DNA of 64,000 nucleotides, taken from Pedobacter cryotolerans. GTDB lineage: Bacteria > Bacteroidota > Bacteroidia > Sphingobacteriales > Sphingobacteriaceae. The stretch is taken from contig NZ_SWBO01000005.1 in NCBI RefSeq assembly GCF_005116475.1, positions 124,001 through 188,000 of the forward strand, in the 5' to 3' direction. This document shows, piece after piece, positions 53,370 through 62,404 of the stretch; within the stretch, counting starts at the first letter, position 1, and the number at the start of each line of letters is the position of its first letter. The notes under the pieces are model-generated. The model saw only the letters and a program-made list of their open reading frames with translations, did no database searches and was not told where the DNA came from. A program made the translations under genes and the position numbers.

Positions 53370-54677
53370 TTAAACCGAAGGCATCTTATAGCCGTTATTG
53401 TAGGCAGCTGCAAGAAACTTATTTGCCTCACTATCTGTAAATTTGTTTTTTTCTGCATCCCAGTATATTTTTTTGCCTAATCTATAAGCAATGTTTCCCA
53501 TTTGGCAAATTTTTGCAATGTGCGATCCAACGTCAATTGAGGCATTTAGGTTCTCGAGTTTTCTAGATTGTATCACATCTAAAAAGTTACTAGTATGCTT
53601 TTCTAAACCATTATCAAGAGATTTTTGAAACTCTACACGTTCAATTTTATCTTTTCCACTTTCTCTTTCGGGTATAACTTCCCAGCCTTGTCTGTTTACC
53701 ACCAATGTGCCGTTATTTCCAATAAATGCAACACCATGATCTCTGCTGTAAGGTCCACCGTTTATGCCAGTTGCGTGTTCCCATTGCAAATTGAAATCTT
53801 TAAACTGATAAATCGCAGTTAAAGTGTCTGGTGTTTCAGATGCATCATCAGGATTTGCGAATTTACCTCCAGAAGCTACGATACTAATGGGTGTTTCGGC
53901 TTTCATGCCAAGTAAAGCAAAGTCAATCATGTGTACACCCCAATCGGTCATTAAACCACCAGCATAATCCCAGTACCATCTAAAATTAAAATGAAAACGA
54001 TTTCGATTAAATGGTCTGTTAGTGGCTGGTCCAAGCCATGTTTTATAATCTACGCCTTCAGGTACAGCTGTGTCGGGTACAATTGGAGTGGCTTTCATCC
54101 ATCCTTGGTAGGCCCAAGCTTTAACCAAACGCACGTTGCCTAATTTGCCAGAGTGAACATAAGCCATAGCATCTTTAAAATGTTGCTGACTTCGTTGCCA
54201 TTGGCCAACTTGCACCACTTTATTGTACTTTTTTTGGGCAGCAACCATCAAGTTGCACTCATGTATAGAGTTGCCGGCAGGTTTTTCTACATAAACATCT
54301 TTGCCAGCTGCCAAAGCATCAACCATCATTTTACAATGCCAATGGTCTGGAGTGCCGATTACAATTACATCAATTTCTTTGTTAGTTAATAGTTTTTGAT
54401 AGTCGCTTACGGAAGAAACTATAATATTTCGTTTTGCTAATTCTGCTGTTCTTTTGGTTAAAACGTTTTCATCAACATCACACAATGCAACACATTCGGC
54501 TCGTGGGTCTTTTAATAAAGCGTTTAAATTAGACCAGCCCATTCCATTTACACCAATTACTGCAAAGCGGATTTTATCAACCAAACCATTGGCAAATAGG
54601 TTAAGTGGAGCAACTGATGATAAAGTTGTACCGGCTAAAAACACTGTAGTCGATTGAATGAAATTTCTGCGTTTCAT
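53370..54677 (-). CDS. Gfo/Idh/MocA-family oxidoreductase, exported
   Basis: A 435-aa protein with a twin-arginine-like N-terminus (MKRRNFIQSTTVFLAG), a Rossmann motif FAVIGVNGMGWSNL, and the GFO signature VYVEKPAGNSIHECN. The second domain has 'WYWDYAGGLMTDWGVHMIDF'. Such exported NAD(P)-dependent enzymes usually act on sugars or inositols; the substrate is unknown. The gene stands alone. Confidence 0.9.
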   Translation of the reverse strand: MKRRNFIQSTTVFLAGTTLSSVAPLNLFANGLVDKIRFAVIGVNGMGWSNLNALLKDPRAECVALCDVDENVLTKRTAELAKRNIIVSSVSDYQKLLTNKEIDVIVIGTPDHWHCKMMVDALAAGKDVYVEKPAGNSIHECNLMVAAQKKYNKVVQVGQWQRSQQHFKDAMAYVHSGKLGNVRLVKAWAYQGWMKATPIVPDTAVPEGVDYKTWLGPATNRPFNRNRFHFNFRWYWDYAGGLMTDWGVHMIDFALLGMKAETPISIVASGGKFANPDDASETPDTLTAIYQFKDFNLQWEHATGINGGPYSRDHGVAFIGNNGTLVVNRQGWEVIPERESGKDKIERVEFQKSLDNGLEKHTSNFLDVIQSRKLENLNASIDVGSHIAKICQMGNIAYRLGKKIYWDAEKNKFTDSEANKFLAAAYNNGYKMPSV

Positions 54678-54845
54678 ATACTTTCTGGTTATTTTAATAA
54701 GTGATTACACAAAATAATAGATCATTAGTTTATAAATATATCGCATTTGATTAAAATTGTAGTCTTTAGGTTCGATTATAAAATCTTTATTTTTCCGAAA
54801 AGCACATAAATTTTGTAGATTTCACTAGAATTTGTAGCTGTTAAT

Positions 54846-55436
54846 ATGCGTAAAAAACTTATTATTTTCGCTTTATTGTTATTTGTAACTGTTCAAAGTT
54901 TTGGTCAATCAGTAAAGGCATTAAAACTTTCAGCTGCTGCTATTGCTTTAACCAAGCAAAAAGTAGTTTATGATCCTGCTTATTTTAGTATTACTTACCC
55001 AAATGGCGATGTGCCTGCCGGAAAAGGTGTTTGTACTGATGTAGTAATCAGGGCTTATCGCTCTGCTTTTAACATCGATTTGCAAAAGGAAGTTCATGAA
55101 GATATGAAGCCAAATTTTAAGTTATATCCTAAAAACTGGGGAAGAAAAACAACCGATAGAAATATTGATCATCGGAGAGTTTATAATTTAATGGTTTTCT
55201 TTAAGCGTAAAGGTTCAGTAAAACCTATGACAAAAAATGGTTCAGATTACAAGCCGGGCGATATTGTATGTTGGAATTTGAGTGGTGGAATTTCTCATAT
55301 CGGTTTGGTGGTTAATAAAAAATCGCCCGATGGCAAACGCTATTTAATTGTGCACAACATTGGCGCAGGACAAGTAATAGAAGATGTGCTGTTTGATTGG
55401 AAGATTATTGGCCATTATACTTATCGGTTAACCTAA
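54846..55436 (+). CDS. DUF1287 protein, exported
   Basis: A 196-aa protein with a signal peptide (cleavage near SFGQ). DUF1287 motifs are present: VVYDPAYFSITYPNGDVP, GVCTDVVIRAYR with a Cys, 'GDIVCWNLSGGISHIGLVV' with a His, and IVHNIGAGQVIEDVLF. The Cys/His layout resembles NlpC/P60 peptidases, so a cell-wall hydrolase role is possible but not shown. Confidence 0.85.
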   Translation: MRKKLIIFALLLFVTVQSFGQSVKALKLSAAAIALTKQKVVYDPAYFSITYPNGDVPAGKGVCTDVVIRAYRSAFNIDLQKEVHEDMKPNFKLYPKNWGRKTTDRNIDHRRVYNLMVFFKRKGSVKPMTKNGSDYKPGDIVCWNLSGGISHIGLVVNKKSPDGKRYLIVHNIGAGQVIEDVLFDWKIIGHYTYRLT

Positions 55437-55498
55437 TTTACGAATTACGATTTTAGATTTACGATTTCGAAGTGCCTTAAAAGATTCTACTTTCTTTG

Positions 55499-55506
55499 TA
55501 TCTTTG
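55499..55506 (+). promoter_or_regulatory. -7 box (TATCTTTG) for ispE
   Basis: It matches TAnnTTTG exactly, 41 bp before the ispE ATG. Confidence 0.5.
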
Positions 55507-55546
55507 AAAAATCTAAAATCGTCAATCTACAATCTAAAATCAAAAG

Positions 55547-56350
55547 ATGTTAACTTTTGCAAACGCTAAAATAAATTTAGGTCTATTCCTCACAGAAAAA
55601 AGGGCAGATGGTTACCATAATTTGCAAACTGTTTTTTATCCCATTAAAATACATGATGTAGTAGAGCTAATTGATGCCGATGAAACTTCGATGTTAATTA
55701 AAGGAATCGATATTCCTGGCGATGCTAGCGATAATATTTGTTTAAAGGCATTTAAGACACTTCAAAAAGAGTATAATTTACCTCATCAGCAAATTGTTTT
55801 ACTAAAAAATATTCCGGTTGGTGCAGGTTTAGGGGGAGGTAGCTCGGATGCAGCTTTTTTAATGAAATTGGTTAATCAGAAATTTAATTTGGGATTGTCT
55901 GATGAGCAAATGGAGGAATATGTTAAGCCATTAGGTGCAGATTGTGCGTTTTTCATTAAAAATAAACCAACTTATGCGTTTGCCAAAGGCGATGAATTTG
56001 AAGAGCTTGCCATCGATTTGTCGACTTACTTTTTGGTTTTAGTAAAACCACCAGTGCATGTTTCTACAGCGCAGGCTTACAGTAAAGTAAAGGTAAAACA
56101 GCCTTCTACTTCTCTAAAAGATTTGATACATTTGTCGCTACAAGATTGGCAAATTCATGTTTTAAACGATTTTGAGCCTTCTGTTTTTGCAAATTATCCA
56201 GAAATTGACAAAATAAAAACTCAGCTTTATCAAGCAGGTGCTAAATTTGCATTAATGAGTGGCAGCGGATCTTCGGTATTTGCAATATTTGAAAAAGAAG
56301 TAAAACTGCCAGATTTAGAGAAAGATAATTTAGTTTTTTACGATTTATAA
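55547..56350 (+). CDS. ispE: 4-diphosphocytidyl-2-C-methyl-D-erythritol kinase
   Basis: A 267-aa GHMP kinase with the N-terminal FANAKINLGLFLTEKRADGY, the ATP loop PVGAGLGGGSSDAAFL and the C-terminal MSGSGSSVFAIF. It catalyses the ATP-dependent step of the MEP isoprenoid pathway. It is followed by a hairpin repeat. Confidence 0.95.
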   Translation: MLTFANAKINLGLFLTEKRADGYHNLQTVFYPIKIHDVVELIDADETSMLIKGIDIPGDASDNICLKAFKTLQKEYNLPHQQIVLLKNIPVGAGLGGGSSDAAFLMKLVNQKFNLGLSDEQMEEYVKPLGADCAFFIKNKPTYAFAKGDEFEELAIDLSTYFLVLVKPPVHVSTAQAYSKVKVKQPSTSLKDLIHLSLQDWQIHVLNDFEPSVFANYPEIDKIKTQLYQAGAKFALMSGSGSSVFAIFEKEVKLPDLEKDNLVFYDL

Positions 56351-56356
56351 CACTGC

Positions 56357-56422
56357 TCGTCATCCTCAATTTATTTCAGGATCTTTTAAAACTGATGCTG
56401 AAACAAGTTTAGCATGACGATG
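56357..56422. repeat. REP-type hairpin after ispE
   Basis: CGTCATCCTCAATTTATTTC pairs imperfectly with GAAACAAGTTTAGCATGACG, flanked by ATC-rich inner parts. This is another widespread repeat type of Bacteroidota. Confidence 0.65.
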
Positions 56423-56433
56423 AGGCAAAAAAA

Positions 56434-56850
56434 ATGGAAATCAACCTGATCCGCAAAAGCGGAAAATTTAATTTTGAAGCAGAAAACGAAACTGGTTTTA
56501 CCGTTGAGTTAGATGCAAACCCTGCAATTGGCGGCGAGGGTAAAGGTTTTAGGCCTATGGAAATGTTATTGGTAGGTTTAGGCGGTTGCAGTGGTATTGA
56601 TATGGTTAATATCCTCACCAAGCAGAAGGAAGATTTAGCTGATATTAAAATCAATATTAAGGCGAGTAGGGTGCAAGCTGAACCAGCCATTTTCGAAGAA
56701 ATTAATATTCAATTTAACTTAACAGGAAATTTAAGTGTAGCGAAAGTAGAACGAGCCTTACAAATGACCTTTGATAAATATTGTTCTGTTTCTAATATTT
56801 TAGGCAGATCAGCAACCATAAATTTTAGTTATAGCATTAATCAAGCTTAA
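56434..56850 (+). CDS. OsmC-family protein
   Basis: A 138-aa protein with the OsmC core 'MEMLLVGLGGCSGIDMVNIL' containing one Cys, and a second Cys in KYCSVSNIL. OsmC proteins reduce organic hydroperoxides by this Cys pair. The Glu and Arg partners are not easily placed by eye. Confidence 0.88.
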   Translation: MEINLIRKSGKFNFEAENETGFTVELDANPAIGGEGKGFRPMEMLLVGLGGCSGIDMVNILTKQKEDLADIKINIKASRVQAEPAIFEEINIQFNLTGNLSVAKVERALQMTFDKYCSVSNILGRSATINFSYSINQA

Positions 56851-56861
56851 ATTTTTATCAT

Positions 56862-56869
56862 TATCTTTG
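56862..56869 (+). promoter_or_regulatory. -7 box (TATCTTTG) directly before hicB
   Basis: A perfect TAnnTTTG box ends 4 bp before the hicB ATG. Transcription would start at or just inside the start codon. Confidence 0.45.
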
Positions 56870-56873
56870 AATT

Positions 56874-57080
56874 ATGAATGAAGTATTTTTTCTTGTTGAG
56901 GAAGCTGTGGAAGGCGGATATGTAGCAAAAGCGCTAGGAGAATCTATATTTACCGAAGCAGATACGATTGATGAATTAAAAGCTAACATCAAAGAAGCAG
57001 TTCAATGTCATTTTGATGAGGATAAAATGCCTAAAATTATCAGGTTACATTTGGTGAAAGAGGAGTTGTTAACGCTATAA
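56874..57080 (+). CDS. hicB: HicB-like antitoxin
   Basis: A 68-aa protein with a HicB/UPF0150-type fold: 'FFLVEEAVEGGYVAKALGES' and 'ADTIDELKANIKEAVQCHF'. It lacks a C-terminal DNA-binding domain, so if it represses its own operon it must do so otherwise. hicA follows after 15 bp; the antitoxin-first order is one of two found in this family. Confidence 0.8.
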   Translation: MNEVFFLVEEAVEGGYVAKALGESIFTEADTIDELKANIKEAVQCHFDEDKMPKIIRLHLVKEELLTL

Positions 57081-57095
57081 TATGTTAATCAATTA

Positions 57096-57323
57096 ATGAA
57101 GATACCACGTAACTTATCAGGCAAAGAACTCGTTAAAATATTGGAGAAATTTGGCTATGAAGTTAGTAGAAAAAAAGGAAGCCATGTTAGGCTAACGCAC
57201 TTTCAGAAAGGTTTACATATCACCATACCTATGCACAACCCACTAAAATTAGGAACACTTTCAGGTATTTTGACTGACGTTTCTGAACAATTGAATATTT
57301 CAAAAGAAGAAATCCTAAAATAA
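57096..57323 (+). CDS. hicA: HicA-like mRNA interferase toxin
   Basis: A 75-aa protein with the double-stranded RNA-binding-like fold and the catalytic His in SRKKGSHVRLTH. It begins 'MKIPRNLSGKELVKILEKFG'. Its toxin activity is to cleave mRNA when freed from HicB. After it comes a run of short TCTCATATCTCAA-like repeats (57355-57392). Confidence 0.85.
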   Translation: MKIPRNLSGKELVKILEKFGYEVSRKKGSHVRLTHFQKGLHITIPMHNPLKLGTLSGILTDVSEQLNISKEEILK

Positions 57324-57393
57324 ATAATCTTTAAAGGATATGATTACTACCTAAGGTCTCAAATCTCATATCTCAATACTCATATCTCATAAA

Positions 57394-58560
57394 ATGTCCC
57401 AAAATTTCGAAACCATAGCCATTCGTACCCAAACAGAAAGAAGCTCGCACAAAGAGCATTCATCGCCTATTTACTTAACCTCGAGTTATAAGTTTGATGA
57501 TGCCGAAGAGATGCGTGCTTTATTTGCAAATGAAAAAGAGGGAAACGTTTATAGCCGTTACTCTAATCCAAATACATCAGAATTTATTGAAAAGATGTGT
57601 TTATTAGAAGGAGCTGAAGATGGTTTTGCAACCGCAACTGGCATGGCTTCTATCTTCACTACATTTGGTGCTTTCTTAAAAAGTGGCGATCATATTGTGT
57701 CTAGTCGCTCGGTATTTGGTTCAACACATCAATTATTAACTAATGTGTTTTCTAAATGGGGCGTTACTTTTGATTATGCCCATTTAGACAAACCAAAAGA
57801 ATGGGAAGCTTTGATTAAGCCAAATACGAAGATGATTTTCGTAGAAACGCCATCAAACCCAGGTATTGATATTATAGATTTGGAGTTTTTAGCAGCTTTG
57901 GCCAAAAAACACAACCAGCTATTGGTAGTTGATAATTGTTTTGCTACGCCTTATTTACAGCAGCCTATTAAATTAGGAGCACATATTTCTATCCATTCGG
58001 CCACTAAATATATAGACGGACAAGGGCGTGTTTTGGGTGGAGTAATTTTAGGTAGCAAAGCTTTGATTACTGAAGTGATGAATTTTGCCCGTCACAGCGG
58101 TCCATCTTTATCTCCATTTAACGCATGGATTTTATCTAAAAGTTTAGAGACTTTAGCCGTACGCATGGATCGCCATTGTGAAAACGCATTAAAAGTTGCC
58201 GAATATTTAGAAACTCACCCAAAAATTAAATTGGTAAAATATCCGTTCTTAAAGTCACATCCTCAATATGAAATTGCTAAAAAGCAGATGAAACAGGGTG
58301 GCGGCATTGTAACCATTGTGGTAAATGGTGGGGTAGATGGCGCTCGTAAATTTATGGATGGCTTAAAAATGTTCTCTATTTCTGCAAATTTAGCGGATAC
58401 TAGATCTATCGCAACCCACCCAGCAACAAGTACACACAGCAAATTAACCGAAGAAGAACGTAATATTGTGGGTATTGAGCAAGGCTCTATCCGTTTATCT
58501 ATCGGTTTAGAGCATATTGATGATATCTTGAAAGATATTGAATTGGCACTAGCAAACTAA
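57394..58560 (+). CDS. metZ: O-succinylhomoserine sulfhydrylase-like PLP enzyme
   Basis: A 388-aa Cys/Met metabolism PLP protein. The PLP Lys lies in IHSATKYIDGQGRVLGG and the phosphate-binding part in SRYSNPNTSEF and ATGMASIFTTF. 'HPATSTHSKLTEEERNIVGI' is near the C-terminus. It would make homocysteine from an O-acylhomoserine. The MetZ assignment over cystathionine gamma-synthase rests on general resemblance. Confidence 0.85.
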   Translation: MSQNFETIAIRTQTERSSHKEHSSPIYLTSSYKFDDAEEMRALFANEKEGNVYSRYSNPNTSEFIEKMCLLEGAEDGFATATGMASIFTTFGAFLKSGDHIVSSRSVFGSTHQLLTNVFSKWGVTFDYAHLDKPKEWEALIKPNTKMIFVETPSNPGIDIIDLEFLAALAKKHNQLLVVDNCFATPYLQQPIKLGAHISIHSATKYIDGQGRVLGGVILGSKALITEVMNFARHSGPSLSPFNAWILSKSLETLAVRMDRHCENALKVAEYLETHPKIKLVKYPFLKSHPQYEIAKKQMKQGGGIVTIVVNGGVDGARKFMDGLKMFSISANLADTRSIATHPATSTHSKLTEEERNIVGIEQGSIRLSIGLEHIDDILKDIELALAN

Positions 58561-58592
58561 CTTCTTTTTTTTACGACTTATTTATACTGCCT

Positions 58593-58615
58593 GGTCTTAG
58601 CATCTAGCTAAGACC
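58593..58615. repeat. Hairpin GGTCTTAGC-ATCTA-GCTAAGACC
   Basis: A perfect 9-bp stem, 33 bp after metZ. A partner with a compensated stem change follows at 58637. It could also terminate metZ. Confidence 0.65.
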
Positions 58616-58636
58616 TACGTTTTTTGATATTTGATA

Positions 58637-58659
58637 AGTCTTAGCGAGAGGCTAAGACT
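58637..58659. repeat. Hairpin AGTCTTAGC-GAGAG-GCTAAGACT
   Basis: A perfect 9-bp stem that differs from the previous one by a G-C to A-T change in the outer pair, with a different loop. Confidence 0.65.
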
Positions 58660-58685
58660 AGATTAGTACTCTTCAGTTCTATTTT

Positions 58686-58961
58686 TTAACGAATAGGCGA
58701 ATACCAATTTACAGGTTGTGATCTTAAATTTGAACCATCACTTTCGATGTGGTAAAGTAATAATGGTATTTTAAAATCTACCAATTGGTCTATTACTTGG
58801 GCTAATTTTTCTGAAAAGTCTAAGCTAGAGATGCCATCTTTAAGGTAAACATACACAACAGTTGCAGTTTTGAATTCAAAACGATCAATTTTGCTAGGCC
58901 ATTTTTTACTAATCCTAGTTAAAAAGGCCGATATTTTTTTAGTTTCTATCGGATTTTCCAT
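58686..58961 (-). CDS. Small protein of unknown function, 91 aa
   Basis: A cytosolic alpha/beta protein with FLTRISKKWPSKIDRFEF, VVYVYLKDG and 'IPLLLYHIESDGSNLRSQPV'. No family recognised. Codon use is like that of its neighbours. It stands alone, divergent from a doubtful ORF. Confidence 0.6.
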   Translation of the reverse strand: MENPIETKKISAFLTRISKKWPSKIDRFEFKTATVVYVYLKDGISSLDFSEKLAQVIDQLVDFKIPLLLYHIESDGSNLRSQPVNWYSPIR

Positions 58962-59131
58962 AAGCTTCGTTGCTTTATTTAAACATAACGAAACAAGATG
59001 AAAATGATTTGATTGTAACAGAACTTGTACGAATTTTTAATGTGGTTTTAATCTTAAAATTGCTTGTTTTTTGCACAATGCTTTGTGCTGTTAATAGTTG
59101 CACAATTTTTAGTTTAATTAACCCGATAGCA

Positions 59132-59278
59132 ATGGAAAACCTTTTTTGCCGAAGGCATTTAAAAAAAAAGTTTGGAATGAATAGCGGGACTGAATTATCA
59201 AAAGAATTACAGGAATTGCTTACCTATAAAAATTTTTTGTACGATGAGTTAATTTTTTTACTTTATGGAGTTAACTAA
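59132..59278 (+). CDS. Possible 48-aa small protein
   Basis: The ATG at 59132 opens a frame for a basic, helix-like peptide beginning MENLFCRRHLKKKFG and ending LIFLLYGVN. The same frame is open back to TTG at 58970, but that part is irregular. The end overlaps the convergent LapA-like gene by 8 bp. No family known; it may be spurious. Confidence 0.25.
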   Translation: MENLFCRRHLKKKFGMNSGTELSKELQELLTYKNFLYDELIFLLYGVN

Positions 59279-59558
59279 TATAATCTCTGTCTTCATCGCT
59301 CAAAGGAGATCTATTTTCTGTATTTACCGTATAGTTTTTCTCAATTTCGGCGTCTAAACTTGTCACTGTTTTACGTGGTCTGCCTACCAAAAAGCCCAAA
59401 ATAAAACCAATTAAAATGCAAATACCGATTACTAATAGTTTAGAAAATGGTACAGGAGCACCGATTAAAAAATCGAAATCAACTGCATCGTTATTGATGA
59501 TTAAAAATGTAGTGAGTAATGCTGTAATTACGATGATGAATATGGTTTTTGCTTTCAT
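59271..59558 (-). CDS. LapA-like (DUF1049) membrane protein
   Basis: A 95-aa protein with two membrane helices (about 4-22 and 42-62) separated by DAVDFDFLIGAPVPFSK and a basic patch RPRKTV after the second. The layout fits LapA/DUF1049, which in E. coli works in LPS assembly. The tail is acidic. Confidence 0.75.
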   Translation of the reverse strand: MKAKTIFIIVITALLTTFLIINNDAVDFDFLIGAPVPFSKLLVIGICILIGFILGFLVGRPRKTVTSLDAEIEKNYTVNTENRSPLSDEDRDYIS

Positions 59559-59596
59559 TTTTGTTTGTTTGTGTCCGTTTTACGGGATGTAAAGGT

Positions 59597-62404
59597 TTAA
59601 AAACTGTAATTAAAAGTAAACTCTAATATAGGGTTTTGGTTATAGATTTTGTTTACAAAAACCAATCTTGCTCCTAAATCTACAACAGGTTGGTAACGCA
59701 AAAGGTTTACACTACTACGTAATTCTAAGCCAAAAGTTTTAGGTTGTGTCAAATTTGTTTCGCTGCCAATGTTTTCATAGTGACTAAATAAACCTCCTCT
59801 AAAATTTCTGATGTAAGCCAACGAGCCAATTTCTGCATCAGGAAACGCAATTGGAAAGCGGTAATTGAAAAGTAATGTATTTTTTAATACACTTTTTGCG
59901 CTAATTTGTCCGTAGCCAAAAACAGTATTAATTTCATTATTTAAGCTTAAGGATCCGCTGCTTTCTTGAAAATTGTAACTTGTGGTAAAAGAATGATTTC
60001 TGGCAATGCCAGGGAAATAGAATAAACTTTCAAAAGCCAGCAAATCTCCAGTTAAGTTCTGGTCGAAAGGTTGGTTATAATAGCTAAACCTTATCGATTG
60101 GGCCCAACGAGGGGCAACATCCCGCTCTGCGGTACGAACACTATGACTAAATCCAATACCGTAACTCATCGGAAAATTGATGTTTTTACGAAACAAAGCT
60201 GCTTCCTTAGCTTCAAAATATCTCTGGGTGTAACTTGTGCCAACTTCAGCCAAAAAACTGTAAGAATGATTATATGCATTAATGCTTAGGGGTAAACTTG
60301 CTTTTAAATCAATAAAGTTTTCTCGCCAATTGGCTTCGTTTACCACGTCGTTTTGTCTATAAAAACCTATTCGAGGTCTATTTCTTAAAACAGCGGTAAA
60401 AATAGGATAGAGGCTTTTGTAAGAGAAACCGGCATTGTATTCAACTCTTCTTAAATCGCTGTGGTAGTTAATTCCTGTAAAAAAATCGAATGTGTTTAAT
60501 AAATCATTTGATTTGAGTTGTAAACCAAATCTATCATTGTCATCAATTGTTGGACTAATGCTATGAAAATTAAATGAATTGGCCAGCGGGCGATATTTTT
60601 TGGCTTCAAATTTTTCCGTGGGGATATTGTCAAAAACATTTCCAGTGTTTTCTTGTCGCTCAGCTTCTTCCCCAAAATAAACAAATTGATTTTTTGTAAT
60701 CGTTTGAGGTAAAATTTCTGTTTGAGCAATATCATAACCCGTAAGCTGAAAATTGTTAAATAATATAGAGCTGCCATCGAAGCTTAAACTAGGGTTAAAA
60801 CTACCAAATTTTGCTGCCGTGAGCGCTATTATCTTTTTGTTTTCGATATCAACCTCATAAATGTTGTCGACGCCGCTTAAATGAGCGTTAAATGCGATTT
60901 TGTCTTTTAAAAATATTGGTCTGCTTAATTGCTGATTAGTTTCGGGGAAAATTTTTTTATTTACTCCATTTTCTGTCAACCAAAGTGATTTTCCTTTTTC
61001 GCTAACGCTGATGTAGGTAATTTTAGAACCATCACTGTTTAAAGCGGGTGTTTGCAAAATTGAATTTTCTGTATTTGGAATGGTTTCTAATATTTCTCCG
61101 TTTTGCGGATTAACCACAACTAAATTCGATTGATTGCTTAAATCTATTTGTACTGCAACGATTTTTTTTCCATCAGCTGAGATAGAAGGGGAGAAGAGCC
61201 TTGATTTAAAAGTTAATTGCTTTTTCTGTTTGCTTGCAAAATTATAAGTGCAAATTACGCTGTAGCTTCGTTGTTTATAACGTGGATCAACTCTAATCTC
61301 GTCCCAAACTAAAGTACCATTGGCATAACTAAGCCATGGTTGCTCTTGATAAGCGATTTTAAAGAGCTTCTCTTCGCTTTTATCAGCGTTGATTAATACA
61401 AAGCCTGGGGTTTCACTTTTGGTTTGTTTAAGCGTTAATATTTGGCCTTTTTTAATTTCTGTTGGCAAAAAATAATTGCTGGCAAATTTCGCAGTGCGAT
61501 TGAGTGAAACATAATTTTCACTTGTCGTTTTTTCAGCTTGTTTTTGCCATTGCTGTTTTAGTTCGGCAATTGTTTTTTCGTAATATTTCTTTGTGTTATT
61601 ACCAGCAAATTTTTTCAAGCTATTGGAGAAGGGGTAAAGTCGGAGAGGTCGTTTTTTTATATCGCTTAAAAGGCTATCGGCAATTCCTTTGCCAAACTCT
61701 TTTCTCAAATTAGAAACCATTAAATAACCGAGTTGATAATAACCAGCGGTGATGTCTTTATTAGAACCAAAATAATTTTTTGAGTACGAAAAATTTTTGC
61801 CGTTAAGGAGGGAAGTTCTGAAAGGCATAATCCATGAAGGTTGTCTTCCTCTTCCGGCATTGGTTAAAGAAGTTTCGATGCTCACTGCGTCTCCTTCAAA
61901 AAACCATAAAGGTACTGCTGCTCCTAAGTAGGCGAAATAAATTTCTTCAGGAAAAGGCTTGGATTTGACGCCTGTAATTTTATCGAATTGAGCAACGTGT
62001 CTAAGTTCATGAACGGCTAAGTTGTTTAGCCAATCTTGACTGTCGAATTGCTGCGGAGGAGTGGTGTAAAATTGTGAATTTTTTGGAGCCAATTGAACGA
62101 AGCCATTTGCTACAGTTCCGCGGTTTTGTAAAACGATTGGAATTGCAGTTTTTTGGAGGCTTAAACTGTTGGCAACTGAAGGATAAATTTTAGCGATGGT
62201 ATTAGCCATTCTTTGAGCTTCGTTTTCTAATTCGATAGGGTAAATGATTTTAAATCCATTTGTTTGTATTTGTCTCCATTTTACACTAAGTGGATTTTGT
62301 TCACTGTCGAAAATTTGCGAAAAACTACTTAGTGAAATAAAAGTTAATATGATTAGCGTTAAAGTGCTGATTTTTAAATTTATATATAAGTAATTTAATT
62401 TCAT
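59597..62404 (-). CDS. Secreted zincin / beta-propeller / outer-membrane barrel protein
   Basis: A 935-aa protein with a signal peptide (cleavage near SSFSQ). A peptidase MA-like domain has the metal motif HELRHVAQFD (residues about 132-141) and a possible third ligand in WFFEGDAVSIET. TolB/PD40-like propeller repeats follow (about 330-560, such as SADGKKIVAVQID and NSDGSKITYISVS). The C-terminal 350 residues look like an outer-membrane barrel ending in an aromatic residue. The motif is HELRH, with the zincin HExxH spacing. Substrate unknown. Confidence 0.8.
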   Translation of the reverse strand: MKLNYLYINLKISTLTLIILTFISLSSFSQIFDSEQNPLSVKWRQIQTNGFKIIYPIELENEAQRMANTIAKIYPSVANSLSLQKTAIPIVLQNRGTVANGFVQLAPKNSQFYTTPPQQFDSQDWLNNLAVHELRHVAQFDKITGVKSKPFPEEIYFAYLGAAVPLWFFEGDAVSIETSLTNAGRGRQPSWIMPFRTSLLNGKNFSYSKNYFGSNKDITAGYYQLGYLMVSNLRKEFGKGIADSLLSDIKKRPLRLYPFSNSLKKFAGNNTKKYYEKTIAELKQQWQKQAEKTTSENYVSLNRTAKFASNYFLPTEIKKGQILTLKQTKSETPGFVLINADKSEEKLFKIAYQEQPWLSYANGTLVWDEIRVDPRYKQRSYSVICTYNFASKQKKQLTFKSRLFSPSISADGKKIVAVQIDLSNQSNLVVVNPQNGEILETIPNTENSILQTPALNSDGSKITYISVSEKGKSLWLTENGVNKKIFPETNQQLSRPIFLKDKIAFNAHLSGVDNIYEVDIENKKIIALTAAKFGSFNPSLSFDGSSILFNNFQLTGYDIAQTEILPQTITKNQFVYFGEEAERQENTGNVFDNIPTEKFEAKKYRPLANSFNFHSISPTIDDNDRFGLQLKSNDLLNTFDFFTGINYHSDLRRVEYNAGFSYKSLYPIFTAVLRNRPRIGFYRQNDVVNEANWRENFIDLKASLPLSINAYNHSYSFLAEVGTSYTQRYFEAKEAALFRKNINFPMSYGIGFSHSVRTAERDVAPRWAQSIRFSYYNQPFDQNLTGDLLAFESLFYFPGIARNHSFTTSYNFQESSGSLSLNNEINTVFGYGQISAKSVLKNTLLFNYRFPIAFPDAEIGSLAYIRNFRGGLFSHYENIGSETNLTQPKTFGLELRSSVNLLRYQPVVDLGARLVFVNKIYNQNPILEFTFNYSF

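Noticed and set aside
58970..59131. Upstream TTG-started extension of the 48-aa ORF
   Set aside because: Its start abuts the divergent gene at 58961 and the first 54 residues are irregular; only the ATG part at 59132 is kept, with low confidence.
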